A stretch of DNA of 64,000 nucleotides from Leuctra nigra (lineage: Eukaryota > Arthropoda > Insecta > Plecoptera > Leuctridae), in the NCBI GenBank assembly GCA_934045905.1, contig OW203766.1, forward strand, positions 28,824,309-28,888,308. Direction: 5' to 3'. Below, piece after piece: positions 34,401-47,116 of this stretch; the stretch's first letter is position 1, and every line of letters starts with the position of its first letter. Both the position numbers and the translations under genes were made by a program. Below the pieces are notes generated by a model that was given only the letters and a program-made list of their open reading frames with translations, was not told the origin of the DNA and ran no database searches.

Positions 34401-35690
34401 TGTCTCAGATTGCATGATTGTTTTTCTACTGAAAGGAAAGAGAGCTACTAATGTGTCTATCAGGGAGGAAGCAAGTGCATATGTCAGACATTGTGCGCAC
34501 GCGCGCCGCGATCACGACTTGGCAATTGGCTCCAAGCAAATCCTCGCGCACCAGATGAGGTGGTTGCGACGTGGAAAAGATAAGAGAATGAAAAGTAATC
34601 GAGCGTACGGGGGGAGGAGGGGGAGAAAGAAGCCGAGGATTATTGCAAGTTATTGTATGTGGCGTCGGAAAATGTTCCCCCCCTCCCGTGCACGCACAAA
34701 TACGAGAAGAGTCTAATAAGAAGTTGTAACCCGAAGATGATTGTCGAGAATAATAAGAAACATCGGCGAGAAGACTTACGACTTGTTGAATTTGCCGCTT
34801 TACATTTTCCATTCTTTGTGGACTTCAATGGAATGTATAGTAAGACAGCCACTCACTTTTAACGACTTGGTTTTGTCTCAACTCTGAGCATTTTCTCCGT
34901 CTTCAATTTTAGCAATGGATTAAATTGTGCAAGGCAAAATACAGATCTTGGACTCCAAAACTTTATGCGAAATACACTTGATTTATGAGACTATTTTTTA
35001 TATAAAATCTCACAAATACATGTTACGCATCTAGAACATTATAACACACTATCTTACGCATACAAAATTTGTGGCTTAAATTTTTTTTTTGTAAATTTCG
35101 TAAAAAATATACATAATTTTACATTTACTACTTTTTTGTTTAAGCCCAAGTGAAAAAAGAATATTCTATATTTTTAAAGCCAAGTTGTAGCTAATTTAGG
35201 CTTCTTACTTTGTGTATTTAAAAAATAACCAAAATCATTATCATTCTCGAGTTTGTTGAAAATGTTCAATTACACTTTACAAATACTCTACTTGTCAGAG
35301 TATTTGAGGAGTATTGTTTCAAAACCCAATATGTCAATCCACCACTTTCTGTTCGAGGTGGATGGAAACACGTGAATAACAACTATATGTGTCCAGCCTG
35401 ATACCTTGGTTAAAAACATTAAAAACCCAACCGTAATAATTAATTATGTTAACACAGGTTTCTGTACCTCTTTCATGCTAACATTTCTAGAAAACTTAGC
35501 TCGTTCGATATTTATTAAGATATGAAATTCTGATCCTCATTTGTCATAAAGAAGTGTCATAAAGAGTCTCCACACTCCGAAAGAAGTCTAGCCAGTAGTC
35601 AAGTCTTGTTAAACGACGCTTCGTCCATTATGTATGTCCTAACGGCGGTGTCACTACACTATCCGCCACCGCCCTCCAATGACATGAAGA
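34401..35690. other. Unassigned stretch, GC-rich from 34480 to 34700
   Basis: Opposing open frames of about 106 (plus) and 128 (minus) codons overlap at 34396-34812. Neither has familiar content, and the coincidence fits GC-rich, stop-poor sequence rather than genes. Confidence 0.3.
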
Positions 35691-35727
35691 TATAAGAGTG
35701 CAAAATGAGAGACATCTGTTCAGTCAT
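35691..35727 (+). promoter_or_regulatory. Putative TATA/initiator core promoter
   Basis: TATAAG at 35691-35696 is followed 31 bases later by the arthropod initiator TTCAGTC (35719-35725), giving a predicted start at the A of 35722. A CCAAT lies at 35676-35680. The spacing is canonical. It points away from the mannosidase gene, so it could serve an antisense or nested transcript. Confidence 0.4.
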
Positions 35728-35856
35728 CAGTGAGGAAGTAGGGTTCAGGTTTAATCAAAGTCTACACGACTCCCACCGACGCAATAATATATATTCAAGA
35801 CTGCAACTTAATTTACATTTCTGATAGAAAGTCCACAATTTTGGCTCGTAAAAAAC

Positions 35857-35985
35857 ATGGCTGCCGATATGAAATTAGCTTTGAAGGCGGCAGTCGACAA
35901 TAAATCGATAAAACGTTATTTCCATTTTCATAAAAGAAATTGTTCAACTCGTAAAATATTAAGTGGTTCATATCTAAAGTCTTAA
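35857..35985 (+). CDS. Hypothetical 42-aa small ORF downstream of the putative promoter
   Basis: The ATG is in an excellent context (AAAACATGG) 135 bases after the predicted start at 35722. The product starts MAADMKLALKAAVDNKSIKR, is basic, and ends in GSYLKS before TAA. It matches no family I know and has no signal peptide. The reasons to list it are the joint presence of a well-spaced core promoter and a strong start codon. An opposing open frame on the minus strand (35813-35995) covers the same DNA, so chance is a real alternative. It may instead be the 5' part of a longer spliced transcript or a non-coding RNA. Confidence 0.27.
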   Translation: MAADMKLALKAAVDNKSIKRYFHFHKRNCSTRKILSGSYLKS

Positions 35986-36835
35986 CGTAGTACATAAAAG
36001 CTAACTACTTCGGTACGAAAGAATGGCCATCAAATTAGATGTGTAAAATTATGATGACCCATAAAGAAAGTAGAGCCAGGTGCAACTTTGTAGATCGAAA
36101 CTTGAGGAAAAAAGGATCTATAATATTATTTCCTTCTGCTACTTCTCCTTTAAAAGGTAAAGATACGACATAAAATCGAGTTTGCTTGCTTTCTGCCCTT
36201 AGGGTGACATCCAGCTATCTAGAACCTTACGTCATCCGTGCCTGCCTATTGGAAACAGCCCCCTGCTAAGGTATGCAAACCGTGTCACATATCAGCTCCT
36301 GTATTCCTTTCGCTATAATCGAATAAAAAAACGTTGCCTCCTTTTCAAAAGGCTGTTCGCGTCTGTATAAGAAAAGCATCCGTTGCTTTTTTCTGCTGCG
36401 GCACAAGAGATACATAGAAAGCATATTCGAGAGAGGAGATGATTTTCATCAACAGATGAAAGGTGAAATTGATTTGCCACAAAGAATCAAAGTGCTTTAA
36501 ACTCGATTCCATCAAAAATAAAATATCGGTGATAAAAGGGGAATGAAATTTGTTGCTATAAACTACATTACAAAATGTTCCAGCTAGGTATCGAATTGAG
36601 GTTATGTGTTTGTATAAACATTGGACATGTAATATCTTCCAGTGCAAAGGTTATTACAACCTACATGAAGATATGGAGCAACATTTACAGCTCCAAACAA
36701 GAATTCATTTGTTTCATTTGATCAAGCAAAAACAAAAGCAGAGCTGCAAATAACTCAATGACACATAAACTCAAATCATTACAAAATAATGAAAATTCCT
36801 CACTAGAACGTAACTTCGATAAAATACTATTCACG
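35986..36835. other. Unassigned stretch
   Basis: AT-rich with short frames; no known content. An AATAAA at 36322-36327 could end a transcript from the putative promoter at 35.7 kb. Confidence 0.25.
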
Positions 36836-37112
36836 GAGCAAGTTGGCTCAGTTAGTAACTTTTGGACTTGAGATCCGGAAGTTTCGGGTTCGATTCCGTG
36901 GCCGTCCTTCTGTCCTTATGTCCTTCTGTCTTTCGTTGTTTCCTTATAGTCGAGACGCAAATATTACAAATAGGAAAGTACTTCTAGGTCACGATCGGCT
37001 CCTTCCCATCGTCATTCCTACTTATCCATCATCATAATCTCCATACTATCATCATAATCATTCATCCATCACCATTGCCTAGTTGCAGAGCAGTGGGACG
37101 TTCAGAAACACA
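36836..37112 (+). mobile_element. tRNA-derived SINE, family S1
   Basis: The head has a good A box (TTGGCTCAGTTAGTAAC) and B box (GGGTTCGATTCC) about 35 bases apart, with a 7-base loop reading CTTGAGA between short stems, as in a serine tRNA. The acceptor stem does not pair, so it is not a functional tRNA gene. The body (CCTTCCCATCGTC..., repeats of ATCATAATC, then TTGCAGAGCAGTGGGACGTT) matches the tail of the element at 60150-60421. Confidence 0.75.
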
Positions 37113-38384
37113 CGAAGTTTTTATTTGGTGGAGGTGCCGTGTTCTCGATTTTACACTCTGGCAAGAAAATTCAAATTATTTAAATCGATGTAAGCCATCT
37201 CGATGTTCTCAATAGAGTCCCAGTTTAATACTCATTTAGGATTGTTACCTCCAGCCCATCCCGGCCGCGTTAAAGAGGGCATCAGCGAAAGTTAAACCTC
37301 CATTAGCTATAAGTGGGCAATCTTTAGCGCGGTTTGCCCCGACAGAGGGCGCGCTGGGCTGACCACTGACATTACACCCTCCGGCCTATCCAGGATACTA
37401 GAGATGAGTTTTCTTTTCGGGGAAAACTCGCCACAGTATTTGAGTCGAGACGGTTGGGTCGATCCTCTCACCCACCCCATTCCCTCTTCTCTTCCTTTAA
37501 AACCCAACCCAGAGATAGAAAGAGCCTCGCGAGAAAGGAGAGAGAAAACTCCGTTGCGACATCCTTGTTTATCCCGCAAGTTTATTTTTACGAGGAAAAT
37601 GCCGAAAATGCCAGATAAGACAAATATGTTTCGTGGTATGGTTTCTAATTTCGTTGTGGTGTCTAATATAAAATGTGTGGACGTGTATGTGTGTGGGTGT
37701 TTTAGATATGAGAGAATGTGATGAATTGGGTTGGAGAGGAATGGGAGAGGGTTGCACCGATATTAACTTTGTGGCGCGCCACATTCCCGCATAACTAATG
37801 TTTCTCGGAGGGAACCCGAGGAAATCTTGCTACCATTGCACAGAAGAAGACGCTCAGAAATATGAAGATTGATGTGATGTTATAAATTCTGTGAAATAAA
37901 TTTTTTATAATTTTATTTCTTTCCTAGACAAAATGGTGTGTCGGTGTGAAATGCAAGCATGCATGAGCTGGTAGGATAAATAATGTGGTAACAAAAAGAA
38001 GGGGAGACTTAAGACATACAATTCGCTATGAAGATGCAGTGGTACAATAGATTCAAGAGTTTTTATAGCCTCTGGTATAATGCAAAATCTAGCGTTATCT
38101 ATCATGTTTTAAGAATAATAATAGTGTTTTCATATCTTCATTGATCATGCGCATAAATGATTGAAAATGCATTTTCTTATGGGGATTGCTTTGCATTTTA
38201 AACTTCTAAAGCGATTTGCGCCAATACTTCTTTACATAGGGAAGTCAATTCTAATGTGCTCTTTATGCTGAAAAATCGGTAAAGTGAATTTACATGTGAA
38301 AGAAAAACCAAGATTTTGATCATTCTTTTCCCCCATTCGGTCGAAGCAGAGGGAAAATGTAGTTGACTTTCATTCAATGATAAT
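37113..38384. other. Unassigned stretch
   Basis: A GC-richer segment at 37255-37600 has opposing open frames (37307-37579 minus, 37404-37721 plus) with no recognisable domain. Nothing else was identified. Confidence 0.3.
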
Positions 38385-38455
38385 CTTGGTGACTCTGTGA
38401 CCTCCTTCCAGACACAACTAAAATGATTGATTCTCTGGAATGGTGGATATTTTAA
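38385..38455 (+). mobile_element. Truncated copy of a second SINE-like repeat
   Basis: GACCTCCTTCCAG, GATTGATTCTCTGG and AATGGTGGATATTTT occur here in the same order as in 46225-46395. No promoter head is left. Confidence 0.35.
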
Positions 38456-38752
38456 AGATAATTAAAGAGAGTCTGCAGAGTTTTCTCATGCGCACATCAA
38501 AAAGTAAACTCTAATAGCTAAACAGCGCGTGGCATCACGAACAGCTGCAAACATTTACGAAAACCCGAGAAAACAATGAGGAAAATAGACATGAGAAACA
38601 CGAGAAAGTTGTTTCGGTTCACAATTTCAGAAGCAGTTTGAGAAAAACTGTGAGCTTTTAGTCGTTTCGGTCGCCTGTAGCTCTCCTGATGAAAGCTCGT
38701 GAGACGCGATACCATAATGTATCGTTACGATTCATTTAGCGATCGTTAACTG

Positions 38753-38910
38753 CGGTACATTCATGGCACTTTCTCTTGGTTTTTTGTTGTGTTTTTGCCT
38801 GCACTACCCAGGTCTCACCCCATTCGATATGAAATTTTGCACACACGTTAATGTCATAAGTGTGGTCTCGTGTATTTTTTTTTTTTATCAAAATCCTCTG
38901 ATTGATTGTA
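38753..38910 (-). repeat. Dispersed repeat family R1, truncated copy D
   Basis: On the minus strand GACCTGGGTAGTGCAGGCAAA and AGAAAGTGCCATGAATGTACC match the 3' end of copy C (54335-54405). The terminal GCTCGCTC run has been lost and the 5' three quarters are missing. Confidence 0.6.
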
Positions 38911-39055
38911 GAGACAATACTTTTTATTGATCAAAATCCACTTAACCAATAATAACATCTTTATTGTTTAACTTTCCACTAAAATTAGCAGATAAGTAAT
39001 ACAATTTATTTATAGGCAATTTATAATACGTAAGTCGCCACTCATAACGTGTTTT

Positions 39056-39181
39056 TTAATCTTCTTCCTCCTCTTCTTCTTCCTCCTCCTCTCTTCTCTC
39101 CACCAATGCACTCCATCTCTCATCATCTTCCCACCATCGCTCCTGCTCCACAATCTCATAGTTTTCCACTCCTCTTGCCAT
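39056..39181 (-). CDS. Hypothetical 41-aa Glu/Trp-rich ORF
   Basis: A short ATG-led ORF starting MARGVENYEIVEQERWWEDD, continuing with ERWSALVERR and ending in ten Glu and one Asp before TAA. Its mix of Trp, Arg and Glu recalls the N-terminal third of the 628-aa protein of the LTR element (WKSWVELNKK, ENWERNWEYK), though no residue-by-residue match is claimed. It could be the 3' end of a decayed element ORF, a terminal exon, or a chance product of the CTT/CCT-rich plus strand. It starts about 150 bases beyond R1 copy D. Confidence 0.3.
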   Translation of the reverse strand: MARGVENYEIVEQERWWEDDERWSALVERREEEEEEEEEED

Positions 39182-42100
39182 CAAATCACCTCGTCAAATC
39201 ACAATAAAATCACTTAACCAATGCATAATCAAAATTCGAGGGCTTGCGTATCAACACGTAGTAGCATTAAATATCAACTACTTTTAGGAGACCTGCAATA
39301 TTAACTTGAAACATGATTTAGTTAGTCTTAAAATTCACCTTCCCCCCCCCCCCCCCCCCCCCCAAGTGAGTTCTCCTCACCGCCTTCTATTTACCACCGC
39401 ATCCCGCTAACAGGTTGCTCATCTTCCACGGCGTCTAATGTAAAAGTAGTGACGTCGCAAGGGACAACCGAGGAAGCATCTCTCGACTGAAGTAGATTTG
39501 CAGGCATGCTCTGCGGCTAGCCTAAGCCCCAGGGGTGACTCCGAGGCACGAGGATGCTATGGAAATGAGCAGACATATTCTGACTGACAGCTAAGCCAAA
39601 GCGCCCCCCTGGAATACAAAAGCCCCCCCTTCAAGCCGAAGCAGTGGATAGTATGAAGAACACGTATTGAGTCGACTCATCCCTTGTGGATGTGACGGTG
39701 TCGTTCTGAGGGCTGTTTTATGTTGAAAGGGTTAATTGGTTTTATATTAATGTTTTACAAGAGGAAACGAGTGTTTTAATAATAATACAACTCGTTTAAC
39801 AAAGGCGGCGTAAGGGTCCTTTTGTTGCACAGGTGCAGATCAAAAGCTTCTGAGAGTTTGTCTAATTTCCTGATAAATAAAGTAATCAACCACTAAATGT
39901 AAAATTGCCTTTCATGCAGAAAATGAGAATAGCTCGTATTATAATAAGGTATAACAAGTATACAGTATAATAATATTATGTATATCGTTATAAAAGCTAG
40001 CTTTGTGGAACTTTTCGTCGTAATATTTAGTTAATTTGATATTACATAATCTACATAATTATAACGAACTCTTATAAAGATGAAGGGTGTTTTATGTTAA
40101 AATTCTTCTGAATAAAGTTACAAAATTGGTTACGACAAAAAACGAATTGTTTGTTGGTGTAGTACCTTGGCATATAATTAAATACTCATATGAATGCTTT
40201 ACATTTAAGCATAGGTACTTGCTTAAATAATAAATTCTTAGATTTATTTTATTCACATATTAAATTTTTCTAGTGTCAGGGACATAAAATGAGAAGAGTA
40301 GGTAAAATTATATTTAATCAGTAATCAGTCCTTCCGATGTCATTGAGAAAAAAAAGCAATCTAAACAATGTAGTTTTCTTCATACATCTGTCTACTAAAT
40401 AAACCACGCCCACACATTCTGCTGGAGGCCCTCATAAGAAAAACACTCTCCACACCATGATTAGACGTCCCGACGGCGTTCTCGGCGTCGCCGGGCGTCG
40501 AGGACAGGGCTAATTGCTTCCACACAATCGCAATACATCAATCATGTGTGGAGAAAAGTAAAAAATTGTGAACATAGGCTGGCCTTTTGTCCGTGTTGTT
40601 AGTTATAGCGTCCGCTTTTCATCTTGGCGGGATGTGTGACAAAAAGAGAAAAGGGGAAGGCAAATGCGAACTTGGCACTCGCGGTTGGGCGACAAAAAGA
40701 ATGATTTATATCACGACGCAGTGTATTGCACAAGTTCCACTGTTGAGATGGCGAAATATCTTCATTATTGCTTGAGAGATGCATCCAGTTGTTGATTCAT
40801 TTCATTTCTAGGTGCATTCTCTATTTCATTATGTGATGTTAATTTACTTCCAGCGTTTGTATAATCAGTTTTGAATTTGAGAAGTGAAGTAGCTGCCCTG
40901 ACAAAGCGAAATAGGGGCAACGTTGAACGTCAAAGAGTATATTGTATGTGCACTCCCATTGTAAATTTAATCAAATAAAGAACAAATACAAGAAAGTGGC
41001 ACGACCAACTAACATGTAATTGTATATTAGAATTTCATCAAGGTAACAATCACATTTGCATTTTTTTATCGAAATAAGTTGCACAAAGCGATAGTTTAAA
41101 CTATGGTTTAAATAAAAAATTAATACGTAGTGGTGTCAAGAAAAGTGTAGGCTTCAGTAGGAACCTATGGGTGTTATAAGTTCAAAAAATTTTGACACCC
41201 AAAAAATATAAGTTAACTGAATTAATTTTTAAACGGTCATTAAGTAGCAGTGCTGACTTTATTGAGAGAACATTGAGATGGAAACCGGCACCTTCACCGT
41301 ACCAGAAAACCATCGCTAAGTAGCTGAATGTCGGTAGAAACCATCTACATATATTATTCATAATCACTATCATTAGCATTACGACGTTATCAGAGAAGCT
41401 ATTAGCAGAGCAGCACTCTTTTAGTCTAATCTCTTTCTGACGAGGTTTCACGATCTATAAGATTGGAGCAGCTCAGATTAGCTTTCATCCTTCGACTCGG
41501 GAAAACAAGATAGCCAACATATCGCCATCGGGCGGAGGTTACATTTTAAAAGAAAAGTATCGAATATCAAATCATCTAAGTGGTAAACGAACTTAGCTCC
41601 TGGTTTAAGTGAAAGATGAGTAAGCGATTGGAGTGCTCCACACGGGGTGCGTCCATTAATAATTCAAGTATCGGAGAAGTCGAGTAGTAGGTGGGAGGGG
41701 TTGGGGGGGGGGCTGCTTTATTAAAAGAGGTGAGGATTTCTTTTCGGTTTCACTTTCATACTCCCGCTTGTATGGAAGCCGGTCAAACATGAAGCCATGA
41801 GCTATTTATAGCCATCTTCGTTGAACAAAAATAGTTGTACATTTTTTATATTAATTGTGTTTGTTTTGTTTGTTTCTTTGTTTGTTCAATTATCGAATGT
41901 TTCTATTCCAAGATACAATATTTGTCTCGATACTTTATTGGTTATTGTTTATAAATAAAGTACCTATAGTTTTTAAGAGAACTATCTGAAGCTCCCTAAG
42001 AAATTGTTTGTCAAAATAAGATACATTTTAGAACAATTTTAGCTTATGGAGAATTAAAACCATTTATATGTTAGAGTTGCATCAAAATAGATGAATTTTC

Positions 42101-45100
42101 AAAAAGATATTATATACAAATGTTCAAAACATCCTGTACTTTGTCACTTTATTAGGGATAAAGAGTCTTCCTTCCTCTACGCCATTTTGCTTCTCGTATA
42201 ATGGTCGTATAAGAACATTTTATCATAGATTTTCTCTCTGTTTTAATATGAACACACCATAGCGTGCTAAACTAAGTAAATATAAAGATGTAATGCTATT
42301 AGAGTGCGTGCACATGATTGTTACTCTACAAGTTGCGTGTACCGGATAAGAGCAAAAAACATCATCCACTCCCAGTTCAATGTTTTCTGAAGCAAACAGA
42401 ATTGCGCTGAAGTTCACTCGTCCTCGCGGTGAATCGATGCTACATCTTGAAGGGTTTAAGCAGTTTCAAAGTGTCGGATTATATTGCAAGTCTGCGAGCT
42501 TAATGAGATGCATATGTGCAAGAAGATGAAAACCATTCGCATCAACTTGCATGCATTTTGATGAGAAAATTCGACATGCGACAGAAAATGAGATTGGTAA
42601 ATGTAAATGAAATTTTCCACTCTTGTATAGAAAATGGTTTATAAATATAAGATAACGTGTGCGGTTATGTTTGGGTTTTCACATGAAGATACAATATTGT
42701 GTAGGTGGTATTTTGTTGACGTTGCTTGAGGAATAAATAGAAAATGATACGAGATGCAATCAAAGATGTTATATTTTCAGAGAATGCGCTGGTGCTGCAT
42801 TCAATGCATTTATACGGCATACTCTCGGAAATATTATTACGTTTCCATGAGAAAAGAGAGACATTTCCATCACGGAGAAAATTGCTTTACTGTATAGTTG
42901 TTTTGTTTTTGTGTCTCGTCGTAGATTTTAACAGGTCATCATTCAAAATACGGTGTGTTTGAAAATGCTTTGAACACTGCAAATATTAATATGTATGACT
43001 GAAAAGTACTGTCGTAATTTTCAGTTTAATTTCAATGTTGATATTCAAAGCGATGATTTCATATGACGTTCCGTCTGTGAGTCTTGGGGCTATTGCTTTA
43101 ATGAGGCGCCAGTATAACATTTTTCCCGTTCTTCATTCATTTTTGGGATAAACAAACCAGTAGGTAAGTATAATTGTAGTAAGAAATCATGACCTCGAAA
43201 ATTAATTATAATTATTGTCTAGAATTATCCTCAATGATCAAATAACCAAAATCTCACATTATTTTCCTGTGAGTTAAAAGATAAAAAAAAATATAGTGTA
43301 AGAAAAGATAAAAAAAAAGATAAGATAAAAGATATTGTAAGTAAATTTGAGGGGATTCGTGAAAACAAACTCATTCTTCAATTATCACTTAAAAATGAAA
43401 ACGGAAATGAAAACGATGCAACCAAATATCTACGTTGCTTCCAACAATTAAAAATGCATGCAGATCGTTCAAGAAAATACGTCCATGATGTTTTAGTGAA
43501 TTACAATAAAATATCCCTAAAGTAAGTATTGCATATGTATCACGGAGTCGGCATTAGCAATAATTCCATAATTACAAAACATAATTTATTTACAAGATTT
43601 CGTTTTTTGAAAAGTTAAAAAAAATCACACCTAAGGGAACACATAATATTGACATAAATAACACTTACACACCTTGAATCTCAAAACATCCATACAAAAA
43701 TAAACATTTACATTATTTAATCATTAAAATAAATCGCTTAGGGAACTGCCACGGGTTTTGTAGATATCCGCTTTGTATTTGTATTGTGATACATGAGCAA
43801 TGATTGTTTTTATTTTCAATGCGAATGGAATGAAAGCTCTCTGCCGCAACAGTGGCGCTGCCACGCGACCGAGAACGGCGAGCTTCAGTCGTGTTATTTT
43901 CATGAAATAACCACAACCAACGTTCGGTTTTGAATCTACCGAGCAATAATAGAAGGTTACCTTCGACCACAAAAGCACTGATTTATCTTGCGGTAAAGTT
44001 CTACTGTCGCAGAGACCAGCTTTTCGGAACCACAAAATAATATAGAATTAATAGGTAAATGTATGAGCTTTCATAGTGTTTTGAGAGCGAACTGGGTCGA
44101 GAAGCATGTGCCAAATTATGGTTATTTTATCCGTTTTCCAGGAATTTTAGCAGAGCTTTGAAACTGAGTTGTAAATTCTAATCCAAAATTAACAACCTTT
44201 CTATGATAAAACTCATTCCATATTTATCTCAGAAAATAGCAGATGTGAATATTCATTGAAACATTACAAAAGTCGAATTATTTTAAATCTAAGTTAAAAT
44301 ATATTATTTTGTCGATCGTCTAGAATTTCGCACCAATTCATGACGTTAAATAATCATTGCAAGTGTAGCAAACCAAGTATACATTTAATATCAGTTTCGC
44401 GAAAGAAGGAAAACAAACGTTTTCCATTATTTTATGAACTCGCAAAACCCGTGGATTATTGCTGATTTCAAACACAGCGAAACATCAAAACAACCAACGA
44501 AAAATTTGAATCATTTAGTGGCAATCTCAATTTTCCTGCATTACATATTCCTCTTTTGTAACTAATATCCCCCAAATTCCCAGTTCAAATAACAACAACA
44601 ACCACATAGATGAACAAACACATTATAGTTCATCTAGGAAAATGTTCAAGCAAACATTTTCCTTTTACATTTTGGAAATACTTCAAACACCATTTATCAC
44701 ATTCTAAAACTTGCCTTCATTGATAATCTCGAATTTATTCCGTGATATTCAACTATCCATACTGCATTATTATAATGCGCTAATGTATTCATGTATATAT
44801 TCCACCTGGTTGCGGGGTTGGTTGGCAGCGTGGTTGTTGCCCGGTTTGCATCCCTTATCTTCAAGTAAACTCCAGCTATTTGCATGTATATTGGTCGTCC
44901 ATGTCAACTCGGCTCGCAATATCCAAACTAGAGAAGAAGTTTTACTTTGCGCAGACTTGAAGCAGACAGTTCTTCAAGTTTTACTAACATCCCAGTAATA
45001 AGTTCAGTATAGCGATATGATCTGTCAAAAAAGAAAGTTTTCGGGGAATTTTTATCGAGTGGGCCGGAACGAGCGTTTATATTTTACTATTTTGGTTTCT

Positions 45101-46224
45101 CGGCTGGAATCGCAGCCAGTAAGTTGATATTTTCTTTAGTTATTCGAACGAAAGAAGAACGCCTACGATTTGTGAGCGATTTTCTTGGGAGGATACGGCA
45201 AAACGAAAACGTAAAATAATATGAAATAAACGTTAGATTTTTACAGTAGTGAGTTTTTACAACTTGAATTCGCGAGATCGTGAAGTTGTTGAGAAAATAA
45301 AACATTGACAAAAGCTAAATAAAATATGAAATTTTGCTAATTGAAAAATAACGTCTTCATCTAAGAATCGTAGAGAAAACGTTTCTTAAAAATAATAATT
45401 GTTAGTTGATATTAGTCTATTTTGACTCAAGAATTATTTACACTGTACACCATATGAATGGGATGGGAGAGAGCTGGGCAAGTGAAAGATAACAATAATA
45501 TTATCTTACATTTGCTACGAGGCAGATATGACTGTCAATGTCTTTGTGATCTTCTAAAGAATTATCAACCAATATTAACTGCGTCGCATTAGCTTCAGAT
45601 ATGAACTGTCATCCACAGATCAAAGTTTTCTACTGTCATAATACTTTGCGAGTGACATCTATTGATTTACGTTTGACTATATCAATATTCCCTCCACTAG
45701 AATATTGCCTATCGCGAGTGCAATTAAACTGTTCTTTCAAACTTGAAGATCATTCAACGATTTCACCAAACCTTGGATCAAGTTTGAAGTTTGAGTGCTT
45801 TTTGAGAGTGGCTTCGCGGTAGGCGGTAGTGAGGGGCGGAGACGCTATTTTAATGACATATTATTTTGAATGGGGCGGAGCAATCGATTATGTATAAGGG
45901 ATTAAACCATAAAATAAAATATTCAACGTTTAAAAGTCGAAGGAGGTAAAAAAGTTTTTTCATTCCTCGTTTTTATGGATTCGAATTGTCTAGCATGGAG
46001 TCAAACGCATATCGGTAAAAAAAGGCGAAAGGAATATTATGAAAATATGAATTGAAATGAAAAGTTAGACGCTCATTTTATAATCTTCGTCGTAAAATGT
46101 GCGCCGTTAAAAAGCGAAGTAATTGCTTTTTTCAGACACTGAGCTGAATACAAACGTATGGGATGGATTGTGAACCGCCTCCAAATTGTCTAAACATCCA
46201 CTAAAGCTGTCAAGCTATCTCCTC
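39182..46224. other. Long unassigned intronic stretch
   Basis: No exon recognised. It contains a 22-C tract at 39342-39363, a GC-richer patch at 39395-39650, and two overlapping minus-strand open frames at 43713-44035 (85 and 103 codons) with no recognisable content. The rest is AT-rich. Confidence 0.3.
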
Positions 46225-46395
46225 GACGCCGATCAAACTCAGGCAACTCGGTTCGTATCCCGGCTCCAGCAGATTTAATCACTGTCTGACGTCACTCCAG
46301 GATTATTGATTCAGAGTTCTATCTCCAATTTCTGTTAATAAAGAACTTCGAGACAAAAGCTCTCATCGAAATGGTGGATATTTTGAACAAATCAA
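46225..46395 (+). mobile_element. SINE-like repeat with a B box
   Basis: CTCGGTTCGTATCCCGGC resembles a pol III B box, and the downstream body shares ordered blocks with 38385-38455, including the 15-mer AATGGTGGATATTTT. The A box is not clear. Confidence 0.4.
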
Positions 46396-47060
46396 AAGGG
46401 GCTCGAATCTTATCTTACATTTCTGCCCTTTATTCATGATTTTTTTTTTGTATAACGAGTACTTGGAAAAATGGTGCACTCATGATAATGAATCCGCGGC
46501 GTGTCTAATCGGGCCCCTCTTTACCTTTTGACCCGGTTAATGGAACTCACAGCAAAAACCGTTCTTTAATCCACTTATGAGAAAAGAAAATATCCATTAA
46601 ATAATTTTTACGTCACGTTTTTATGAAAAGGTTTTCCGGGACATTTCCTTTTAGTCGGCGGGAAATGTAATTTAGCGGGGGGCTCTTGTGCCCACTCAAC
46701 ACCCGTGTATCGCTGGGAGAAGAATCCCCTCTATATACGACGGAGAGGACGCTTTTAGTGATACAAATTAGTTTCCTGGCGACTTGAAAGGGTTGCTTTA
46801 GAAGGCGTTGAGCGCGACACGGAAGAACGTGTGGCTACGGACAGGCTACTCTTGGCCGTTTTGTGACATTAACGACTTGGTGTCTTTTTCATAATGGTGC
46901 GCTCGAGTTGAGCACGATATGACAATATGAAAGCGACCAAATGCTGACAGATATTGCTTAAATCTAACCCAGTTTTGATACTATGATATCAAATTCATTA
47001 TCCAGTAAAGTGAAGAATTGATATGTGATTGTTAAACAGGCGTTGGATAGTGCACTTTAC

Positions 47061-47116
47061 CTTAACGCATTCATCATTCCAGCAACTTCCTCTTTCGATC
47101 TTTGTAAGAAACGTAC
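47061..47116 (-). CDS. Candidate 56-bp exon, possibly stem region of alpha-mannosidase II
   Basis: On the minus strand a strong acceptor (pyrimidine-rich TTATTTCTCTTCTTGCAG with a CTAAAC branch-like motif upstream) is followed by 56 bp and a GTAAAG donor. The phase-0 frame reads VRFLQRSKEEVAGMMNALR and two bases. From memory of the family, this lines up without gaps with the short coiled-coil stem of vertebrate Golgi alpha-mannosidase II (pattern hydrophobic-x-x-L-[EQ]-R...E...hydrophobic-x-x-hydrophobic-R). The second open frame, TFLTKIERGSCWNDECVK, cannot be excluded. It lies 33 kb upstream of the catalytic exon on the same strand. Because it leaves in phase 2 and the catalytic exon enters in phase 0, at least one further exon must lie between; I did not find it. 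Confidence 0.4.

Noticed and set aside
36836..36910. Functional serine tRNA gene
   Set aside because: The A and B boxes are good, but the acceptor stem does not pair and the sequence continues into a body shared with other copies, so it is a SINE head.
43713..44035. Two overlapping minus-strand frames (85 and 103 codons)
   Set aside because: Neither shows known motifs; two open frames over the same DNA point to a stop-poor patch.
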